From Helicobacteraceae bacterium (GTDB lineage Bacteria; Campylobacterota; Campylobacteria; Campylobacterales; Sulfurimonadaceae): a stretch of DNA of 5,855 nt. The position numbers were made by a program, and so were the translations under genes. Positions 1 to 5,358 of this stretch are shown here, piece after piece. Numbering within the stretch: position 1 is the first letter of the stretch; each line of letters opens with the position of its first letter. The stretch covers positions 1-5,855 of the forward strand of contig CANMHZ010000086.1 of NCBI GenBank assembly GCA_947497635.1, written 5' to 3'. The notes under the pieces were generated by a model. It saw only the letters and a program-made list of their open reading frames with translations. It made no database searches and was not told the origin of the DNA.

Positions 1-1288
1 CCCAACGATACCCTGGCGTAAATGAGATATCGGAGTCCATTGCGTCGAGAATCGCATCATTAATCAGCTCATCAAACGGTGAATGAAAGGTATCACGTTT
101 GTAGAGAATATTCTTCGTCATTCCCAACACTTCACTAAACTCTTTCTCATACGGAGAGTAGAGTGTATTTACAAGCTCAACACCCTCAGGATCCGCAGGA
201 ATCAAGTTCGATGCTACAGGGATAAGTTTGTACTCATACCCTTTGACTCTATGGTTTTGAATATCAATGTCCAAACGTCCCACGTATTTACCATGACTTC
301 CTGCGATAACGATTACAGTTCCGTTAATAACCGTAGGTTGTGGCGATGGATCATGGGTATGACCGCTGAGAATGAAATCAATTCCTTTGACTTGACGAGC
401 GACCTCTTGATCGACACTGAATCCATCATGAGAGAGGACAACAACACAATCAACTTTCTCTTCTTTACGCAGTTTATCCACATACTTTTGAAGGGTATCA
501 AGACGAAGACCGAAACTCCACCCTTGGGTAAACTCTTTTGGATTCGCTGTCGATGTAAACGGGAATGATTGACCGATAATACCAATCTTCGCACCACCAC
601 GTTCCATAATCGTATACGGTTCAAAGATCAGTTCTTCAAAATCATCTGCAAATGAATCATCTCCAACAATATTTTGAGAAATAAACTTCGCATTAAGCAT
701 CGAAAGAAGCTCTTTTACCCGTGTTTTACCATACGTAAATTCCCAGTGACCGACCATCACGTCTACACCCAAATAGTTTTGAGCTTTGACGATGGCTTCC
801 CCTTTGGTTTTGAGAGCAACACCCGTCCCTTGCCATGTATCTCCTGAGTCTAAAAGCAATACATTATCCGCACCACGCTCTTTTTTAACGTGATCAATAA
901 GGGTTTTCATGTGAGCGATCCCCCCCATTTTCCCGAACTTATGGGCTAACGCATCGAAATTCATAAACGTATCAAAATAGGAATCCAGAGTTTTACCCTG
1001 CATCCCATAGTGTTTCAAAAATGATTCACCACACAAAAAGCCCGGAGTCCCAGTCAAATTCGGAGCCGAAATAAGTGTCGATGGTTCTCGCCAGTACAGC
1101 GGTTTGATGTGAGCGTGCATGTCACAGATGTGTAACAGTGTCACGTTTCCACGAGCATTAAACGAGTAAATATCTTTTAATCCTACCTCATCAATTCGTT
1201 TGGGAGTAGAAGCCGCTGACCCTATAGAGGGCAAGCCGATTCCCAAAGCAGCAGCGATATGAAAAAAATCTCTTCGTGATACATCCAT
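1..1288 (-). CDS. soxB: SoxB, sulfate thiol hydrolase of the Sox complex (partial, C-terminus beyond window)
   Basis: SoxB hydrolyses the cysteine S-thiosulfonate carried by SoxY and releases sulfate in the periplasm. It belongs to the metallophosphoesterase/5'-nucleotidase fold and uses two metal ions, manganese in characterised members. I translated it by hand: 429 codons run without a stop or frameshift to the left edge, against about 560-600 residues for the family, so the C-terminal part is missing. A twin-arginine signal is visible (SRRDFF, residues 4-9, then a hydrophobic stretch). The metal-site motifs appear in order: DMHAH (D56, H58), SGDTWQGTG (D150), the SoxB-typical GHWEFTYG (from G180), LSHDG (H287), GHTHD (H310, H312) and GSHGKYVGR (H332). 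Near the edge, FTPGYRW matches the family. The ATG lies 10 nt after the soxA stop, with AAGGGA just upstream inside the end of soxA, so translation is probably coupled. Identity is secure. Confidence 0.96.
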   Translation of the reverse strand, partial: MDVSRRDFFHIAAALGIGLPSIGSAASTPKRIDEVGLKDIYSFNARGNVTLLHICDMHAHIKPLYWREPSTLISAPNLTGTPGFLCGESFLKHYGMQGKTLDSYFDTFMNFDALAHKFGKMGGIAHMKTLIDHVKKERGADNVLLLDSGDTWQGTGVALKTKGEAIVKAQNYLGVDVMVGHWEFTYGKTRVKELLSMLNAKFISQNIVGDDSFADDFEELIFEPYTIMERGGAKIGIIGQSFPFTSTANPKEFTQGWSFGLRLDTLQKYVDKLRKEEKVDCVVVLSHDGFSVDQEVARQVKGIDFILSGHTHDPSPQPTVINGTVIVIAGSHGKYVGRLDIDIQNHRVKGYEYKLIPVASNLIPADPEGVELVNTLYSPYEKEFSEVLGMTKNILYKRDTFHSPFDELINDAILDAMDSDISFTPGYRW

Positions 1289-1298
1289 TTTATTTCCC

Positions 1299-2072
1299 TT
1301 AACGCTTCAAGCCCGGGATATGAATCTCGTTGCCCTTAGTTTTATTTGTAATATACACTTCAAGTGCTACCATCTCACGTGAACCGAGAGGGATTTTGGC
1401 TAAAAGTGCGTTGTCCATACATTGTTGGAACCGTTTGTCCAGAAGTGTAGTTTCGCTTTTTGTCATACGGTATGCTGGCCATGTTCCGCTAGAAGCATTA
1501 ACCTTAGAACCCAAATCAGGGAGGGGTTGCATACGTAAACGTTGACCAATAACATCAGGGCTATGACAGCTGTTACACGAAAGTCCACGACCACCGCGAC
1601 GCGCTTCGAATACTTCTTGCCCTAGCTTCATCATCTCTATCATCTGCTTGTTTGCTTTGACATCAATATTGGTTTTTTGATCATTTGCCAATGATTTGAG
1701 ATACGCCGTCATTTGTAACATATCTTTACTCTCAAGTTTAGGAACTGCCTTTGTACCTTGAGCTGCTGCCATTTGAAGCGTTTGAGACAACGTTACTACT
1801 TTACCTGCTGACTTAACTAAGCGAGGAAAGCCTGCAATGAAAGACGGAAGATCTTTCTCTTTTACCCCTAATATCTGTGCATACGCTCCTTGGGAAGTAA
1901 GAGCATTAAACAACTCTTTCCCCTCAGCAACATCCATATCAGCAGGATTGTTCTCTAGCATCTCTGCGTACATCGCTTTATCCGCCTCACTCATACTCAT
2001 TTTCTCTTCCGCATTTACTCCACTAAAAAGAGCCAAACATACCAATGCGGTACTTACCGATAATAATCGCAT
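1299..2072 (-). CDS. soxA: SoxA, mono-heme c-type cytochrome subunit of the SoxAX thiosulfate-coupling enzyme
   Basis: With SoxX, this periplasmic cytochrome oxidatively joins thiosulfate to the SoxY cysteine. The 257-residue product has a Sec signal peptide (about residues 1-21, cleavage after VNA). The N-terminal SoxA region begins with NPADMDVAEGKELF (residues 42-55). A single heme site, CNSCH, sits at 166-170, followed by the conserved PLPDLGS, GTWPAYR and RFQQC motifs. C218 in RFQQC corresponds to the cysteine ligand of the active-site heme, which is persulfide-modified in studied enzymes. Di-heme SoxA proteins carry a second CxxCH in the N-terminal half, which is absent here, so this is the mono-heme type. 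Excluding the signal peptide, the only cysteines are C166, C169 and C218. The ATG is 3 nt from the soxZ stop, and its AAGGAT ribosome site overlaps the end of soxZ. Confidence 0.96.
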   Translation of the reverse strand: MRLLSVSTALVCLALFSGVNAEEKMSMSEADKAMYAEMLENNPADMDVAEGKELFNALTSQGAYAQILGVKEKDLPSFIAGFPRLVKSAGKVVTLSQTLQMAAAQGTKAVPKLESKDMLQMTAYLKSLANDQKTNIDVKANKQMIEMMKLGQEVFEARRGGRGLSCNSCHSPDVIGQRLRMQPLPDLGSKVNASSGTWPAYRMTKSETTLLDKRFQQCMDNALLAKIPLGSREMVALEVYITNKTKGNEIHIPGLKR

Positions 2073-2075
2073 CGT

Positions 2076-2402
2076 TTATCCTTTGGGAGTAATGGATTCG
2101 CTACTCTCGACGCTTTGACCGTTATTCGTTTTCGCAATCACTTTAAGCGTTCCCGCACTTGGTACTTTGAAACTAATCGTAAACAGAGGATTGACAGAGA
2201 GAGACTCCCAAACAACCATCTTAGTGATAAGTGTATCGTTGAAGAGAAATTTCACTTCATCAATATAGTTAGCAGGGATAATGGCTCCCGTATCTTTATC
2301 TTTACGCATTCCTGTTTCCATTGGGTGCATCGCCATAAAATCAACTTTAACGATATCGCCTGCTGCGTATGTTTTTGGTTTAATCTTGATAAGTGTTTTC
2401 AT
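2076..2402 (-). CDS. soxZ: SoxZ, sulfur carrier partner of SoxY
   Basis: SoxZ forms the SoxYZ heterodimer, the carrier on which sulfur intermediates are processed. The 108-residue protein is the usual family length and reads as a compact immunoglobulin-like beta domain. Recognisable family segments are KIKPKTYAAGDIVKV (residues 6-20), HPMETGMRKD (26-35), IPANYI (42-47) and VNPLFTISF (70-78). It has no signal peptide, consistent with export as a passenger of Tat-exported SoxY, and no cysteine, consistent with the sulfur being held by SoxY. An AGGAT-type ribosome site precedes the ATG by about 8 nt. It stands 61 nt downstream of soxY, the widest gap among the sox genes here, and 3 nt before soxA. 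Confidence 0.96.
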   Translation of the reverse strand: MKTLIKIKPKTYAAGDIVKVDFMAMHPMETGMRKDKDTGAIIPANYIDEVKFLFNDTLITKMVVWESLSVNPLFTISFKVPSAGTLKVIAKTNNGQSVESSESITPKG

Positions 2403-2445
2403 CTGTTTATCCTAATATTTTAAATAGTTTTTGCTCACAATTGGA

Positions 2446-2457
2446 TGACGTACGTCA
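2446..2457. repeat. 12-bp perfect palindrome between soxY and soxZ
   Basis: TGACGTACGTCA is perfectly self-complementary and lies near the soxY side of the 61-nt soxY-soxZ gap. The rest of the gap, towards soxZ, is AT-rich. As RNA it could fold only a weak 4-bp stem with a GTAC loop, so it is a poor terminator. It could be a protein-binding site, an RNA processing point, or chance. Confidence 0.4.
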
Positions 2458-2463
2458 ACGCAC

Positions 2464-2937
2464 TCAACCACATCCACCGATAGTAACTTTAACATTTTGT
2501 TTTGCCGAAAGAAAGGTTCCGTTACTCATCTCAGCGATTGCCACAACATCTTGTGTCCCACCGAGTTTGATACGTGTACCAAAAAATGCTTCTCCATTAG
2601 CAGGAGTCAAATAAATATTCGCACAACGGGCATTTCCATTTTTTGTATTTAACAAATGAATTGCCTTGACATAATCTTTGTCACTCATAGGACTTTCAAC
2701 GGTAACCTTCACAGGGACAACGGCACCATTTTCAGCGATTTCAGGAGCTTCTATTTTCACTTTAGCTGATTCAACGACTGCTTTACCGCCTGTAATAGCA
2801 GCAAGCGCAGTTGCATAATTCATCTCATTAGGACCCATATTCTTTTTTGCTTCATCTGCCGCACTCGCCATACGAGGCAAGACCGCCATACACGCTGCCG
2901 CTGCTGTAAAACTTTTTAAAAATGATCTTCTTTCCAT
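2464..2937 (-). CDS. soxY: SoxY, sulfur-carrying subunit of SoxYZ
   Basis: SoxY covalently carries thiosulfate-derived sulfur on a cysteine in a flexible C-terminal tail that swings between the active sites of SoxAX, SoxB and, where present, SoxCD. The 157-residue product starts with a textbook twin-arginine signal (RRSFLK at 3-8, then an alanine-rich segment, probable cleavage after A26 in MASA). The mature part is a beta-rich SoxY domain with conserved-looking PVKVTVESPMS and NIYLTPANGEAFFGTRIKLGGTQDV (split here over residues about 95-109 and 110-130). The tail ends VTIGGCG then TGA, with C156 as the carrier cysteine. The usual motif is GGCGG, so one terminal glycine is missing relative to that consensus. 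The start is supported by AAGGAG 6 nt before the ATG. It follows soxX by 17 nt. Confidence 0.96.
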   Translation of the reverse strand: MERRSFLKSFTAAAACMAVLPRMASAADEAKKNMGPNEMNYATALAAITGGKAVVESAKVKIEAPEIAENGAVVPVKVTVESPMSDKDYVKAIHLLNTKNGNARCANIYLTPANGEAFFGTRIKLGGTQDVVAIAEMSNGTFLSAKQNVKVTIGGCG

Positions 2938-2954
2938 CTCTTACTCCTTGGTGG

Positions 2955-3473
2955 TTATTTTTTTGATACGATATACGACGTTAAATCACACACTTCACGT
3001 TCACTAAACAAGCCGTTCGTTAGATTGATCGTCATGTGTGTTTTTGGATTATCCACACGAGGATCCGCAATTTTTTGATACACAAAATCTGACTTGCGAA
3101 CTCCACTATCCATAAAAATAGATTTATAGTTGCTCAAATCAGGCCCGATATTGCCGTACCCTTTTGCCCCTTCGATATTGTGGCAAGCAACACAGTTTCC
3201 GTATTGTTTTTCTTTGCCATCTGGGAGAATTTTTACAAGTCCCTCTGGTGCTGGATCTTTAGCATCTTTTCCGTTAAGGTTATGAAAAAGATATTTTCCA
3301 CGTGCGATAACCGCAGGCTCATTGCTAATACATCCCTCGATCATCATTGCTACTTTAGGTGCACTCAAAGCATCTTTTTTGAGAATAGCAGTTGCATCTG
3401 GACTTTCGATCACTTGCGATAAATCTGCCGCATTTAGAAACGCCGCAATTGCTAGTAATATCACTTTTTGCAT
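2955..3473 (-). CDS. soxX: SoxX, mono-heme c-type cytochrome subunit of SoxAX
   Basis: SoxX is the electron-transfer cytochrome that pairs with SoxA and passes electrons from thiosulfate coupling to the respiratory chain. The 172-residue protein has a Sec signal (residues 1-15, cleavage after LNA) and one heme site, CVACH at 94-98, within QYGNCVACHNIEGAKGYGNIGPDLS. M147 in the segment PKTHMTINL is the likely distal heme ligand, where SoxX proteins usually have an Asn-Pro-x-Thr-x-Met-like motif. The C-terminal SEREVCDLTSYIV matches the final cytochrome helix. Two further cysteines, C48 and C162, lie outside the heme motif. A strong AAGGAGA ribosome site sits 4 nt before the ATG. It is the first sox gene and follows the 75-nt gap after the histidine kinase, so any sox-specific promoter should lie there. 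SoxX is favoured over a generic cytochrome c by its position and GYGNIGPDLS signature. Confidence 0.93.
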   Translation of the reverse strand: MQKVILLAIAAFLNAADLSQVIESPDATAILKKDALSAPKVAMMIEGCISNEPAVIARGKYLFHNLNGKDAKDPAPEGLVKILPDGKEKQYGNCVACHNIEGAKGYGNIGPDLSNYKSIFMDSGVRKSDFVYQKIADPRVDNPKTHMTINLTNGLFSEREVCDLTSYIVSKK

Positions 3474-3504
3474 TGGCTCTCCTTCGTTTTTGTTTTCGGT
3501 AAGT

Positions 3505-3537
3505 ATTGTAAAGGAGAAGTGTAAAATTAACGTAAAA
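3505..3537 (-). promoter_or_regulatory. Candidate promoter/operator upstream of soxX with TTTTAC direct repeats
   Basis: The 75-nt gap 3474-3548, read in the soxX direction, holds TTTTAC at 3537-3532 and again at 3526-3521 (11-bp period), and TTTAC at 3512-3508. TACAAT at 3510-3505 resembles a -10 box and lies about 30 nt before the soxX ATG. No good -35 box stands at 17 bp, but Campylobacterota housekeeping promoters often lack one and show periodic T-rich stretches instead. The 11-bp direct repeat also fits the tandem half-sites of OmpR-family regulators, such as the one encoded upstream. Both readings are inference. No terminator hairpin is present, so readthrough from the kinase gene is possible. 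Confidence 0.4.
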
Positions 3538-3548
3538 AAAGGGGAAAG

Positions 3549-4715
3549 TTAGACGCAAATATAGAGAGGAGCGGTAAAAGTGTATGAAAAAATGCTTCCT
3601 TTCCCATATTCAGAATCAATATTGAGTTCAATCCCCGCTTTATCAATAATAGTTTTAACAATATTAAGTCCAATCCCGAATCCACCTTTATCTTGATTCT
3701 CCCGATAATAGCGTTCGAATATTTGCGCTACTTCTTTGATTCCGACACCTTGATCTTTGAATGCCATGACACATGTCCTATCCTCTACGAGAAGGGTTAC
3801 TTCAATTTTTCCCTCTTCGTGTGAATATTTAATTGCGTTAGAAAGATTATTATCAATAATTCGTTGAAGCTGTGTCGGATTAAACATGATCTTAATATCT
3901 TGTACAATATGGACATCAATAGCGATATTTTTTAAAGCCGCTACTTCGGAAAAATAATCAATCCGTTCCTGTAAATATCGACTCAAATCAATCATTTCAT
4001 ACGCGAAAGAGAGACGTTCATTTTTGATCAAATAGTCCATATCATTATAAAGCGTCGCAAGAGTTTTAGTGGCAGCTTTAATCCGTTGAAGATATTTATT
4101 GGTTGGATTAGAACGGTTATAAAGGTCAATATTAATATTGATAATAGAGAGGGGGGTATTGATCTCATGCATCGAATCTTTGATAAAGCGATCCAACCGT
4201 TTATTAAGACGCTGAAACGGCAAGGCAAAGCGGTCAAGAAAGAAGAGAGAGAGAACAAACACTAGGGCTGTTATTCCCAGAAGAATGATCACAACATCCT
4301 TATAAATGCTTACATACGAAAGTTCGCCCCCAATAACCAAATACGAAGCCTCAAAATAACGTCTCTCAGGTAAAGCTACCACGAGATAAGCATACCCATC
4401 TTCTATATGGTACCCTCCTTTTTGAATACTTATCGGATGCTTGATAAGGGTAAAAATAGGGGTAAAATGAACAGCATACAACCCCGATTGAAACGATCGA
4501 TAACGCGGATAGGAGAAGGGCTCGTTCTCTTTGGGATCAAATTCTTCCATCGCCCGCAACAGTAAATGCGATTGTTCTTTTAGTTTGAATTCGTATTGAA
4601 TCTCAGTCACATACTTCATATAAGTAACATAGATATACGTCGGTGTCAATAATAATACAGCAACAAGCATCGTGTACCAAAAAGCATTTTTAAGGGCATA
4701 AATGTTATCGCTCAA
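3549..4715 (-). CDS. Membrane sensor histidine kinase, partner of the adjacent OmpR-family regulator
   Basis: This 388-residue inner-membrane kinase should autophosphorylate on H183 and transfer the phosphate to the regulator next door. Segments in order: TM1 (about 12-33), a periplasmic region of roughly 105 residues with no domain I recognise, TM2 (about 140-160), then the dimerisation helix with H-box SMHEINTPLS (181-190). Only about 20 residues separate TM2 from the H-box, so there is no HAMP domain. The ATPase domain shows an N-box (NNLSNAIKY, 289-297), G1 (DQGVGI, 321-326), F-box (IFERYYRE) and G2 (GGFGIGL, 344-350). The start is a TTG inside the end of the regulator gene, an 11-nt overlap. 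It has only a weak GGGA ribosome site, but the next in-frame ATG (codon 15) would cut into TM1. Its signal is unknown; position immediately before soxX suggests a sulfur or redox cue. Confidence 0.9.
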   Translation of the reverse strand: MSDNIYALKNAFWYTMLVAVLLLTPTYIYVTYMKYVTEIQYEFKLKEQSHLLLRAMEEFDPKENEPFSYPRYRSFQSGLYAVHFTPIFTLIKHPISIQKGGYHIEDGYAYLVVALPERRYFEASYLVIGGELSYVSIYKDVVIILLGITALVFVLSLFFLDRFALPFQRLNKRLDRFIKDSMHEINTPLSIININIDLYNRSNPTNKYLQRIKAATKTLATLYNDMDYLIKNERLSFAYEMIDLSRYLQERIDYFSEVAALKNIAIDVHIVQDIKIMFNPTQLQRIIDNNLSNAIKYSHEEGKIEVTLLVEDRTCVMAFKDQGVGIKEVAQIFERYYRENQDKGGFGIGLNIVKTIIDKAGIELNIDSEYGKGSIFSYTFTAPLYICV

Positions 4716-5358
4716 TAATGTATCCCAATCCCCGCCGATTTTGGATAATTTCTAAGGGAAGTTTTTTACGCAAATTGTTAATCTGTACCCGAATGTTGGC
4801 AGGATCGACATACTCTCCCCAAATTTCATCTTGGAAGCTATCAACCGAAACAATCTGATTTTTGTGTTTGAGCAGTAGTGCCAATATCTCTTTTTCGGTT
4901 TTGCTCAATCCAATTGTTTCTCCATTGTACGTAAGGGTAAAATGCTCCGTATCATACACAAGCCCTTCCCCAAAATCAAGTTCATTCTCTCCACCATGAT
5001 AGTAACTTTTAACGGCGTGCATTATTCGTAATTGCAACTCCGAAAGATCAAAAGGTTTGCGAACATAATCACAACACCCCGATTTATACCCCTCTTGAAG
5101 ATCATTTACATTGACCATCGATGTTAAAAAAATGGCAGGGGTTTTATCCCCCTCTTTGCGCCGTGTCCGTAATAGTTCAAATCCGTTTATGCCAGGAACA
5201 TTAACATCGAGTAAATAAAGATCAAAATGGGTTTCATAAATCGCTTCGTATGCCCTATCCCCATTGGAAAATCCCGTCACTTCAAATCCTAACTCTTCCA
5301 AAAATTCCGTCACACTAATACGCAACATATATTCATCTTCAAGTAATAACACTCTCAT
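4705..5358 (-). CDS. OmpR/PhoB-family two-component response regulator
   Basis: This is a DNA-binding transcription factor controlled by phosphorylation. The 217 residues are typical for the family. The receiver domain (about 1-118) has the acidic pair E7/D8, phosphoacceptor D51 in LLDVNVPGINGFELL, T79 and K101 in RKPFD. The winged-helix output domain (about 128-217) has SKTEKEILALLLKHKNQIV, the recognition helix DPANIRVQINNLRKKL (185-200) and the wing RRGLGYII. Vicinal cysteines C95-C96 occupy the place of the common Ala-Asp in GADDY. The ATG lies in an ATGA overlap with the upstream gene and has AGGGG about 7 nt before it. It overlaps the kinase start by 11 nt, so the pair is translationally coupled. 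Its target is not shown, but the sox genes directly downstream are the obvious candidate. Confidence 0.93.
   Translation of the reverse strand: MRVLLLEDEYMLRISVTEFLEELGFEVTGFSNGDRAYEAIYETHFDLYLLDVNVPGINGFELLRTRRKEGDKTPAIFLTSMVNVNDLQEGYKSGCCDYVRKPFDLSELQLRIMHAVKSYYHGGENELDFGEGLVYDTEHFTLTYNGETIGLSKTEKEILALLLKHKNQIVSVDSFQDEIWGEYVDPANIRVQINNLRKKLPLEIIQNRRGLGYIIER

Noticed and set aside
83..624. Open frames of 161 and 103 codons on both strands within 83-624
   Set aside because: They lie wholly inside the continuous soxB frame, which carries strong family motifs throughout this stretch, and they resemble no protein I know.
920..926. Run of seven C (G7 on the soxB coding strand), possible phase-variable tract
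   Set aside because: It reads in frame as the end of Met plus two Gly codons, is shorter than tracts usually considered hypervariable in Campylobacterota, and SoxB is not a typical phase-variable product.
1..1288. soxB as a pseudogene, because no complete frame is obvious there
   Set aside because: Hand translation gives 429 consecutive sense codons with all expected visible motifs; only the window edge truncates it.
2446..2457. Palindrome between soxY and soxZ as a transcription terminator
   Set aside because: It can form only a 4-bp stem in RNA and is not followed by a T-run in the coding direction.
3474..3548. Intrinsic terminator between the kinase gene and soxX
   Set aside because: There is a T-run in the coding direction but no GC-rich stem before it.
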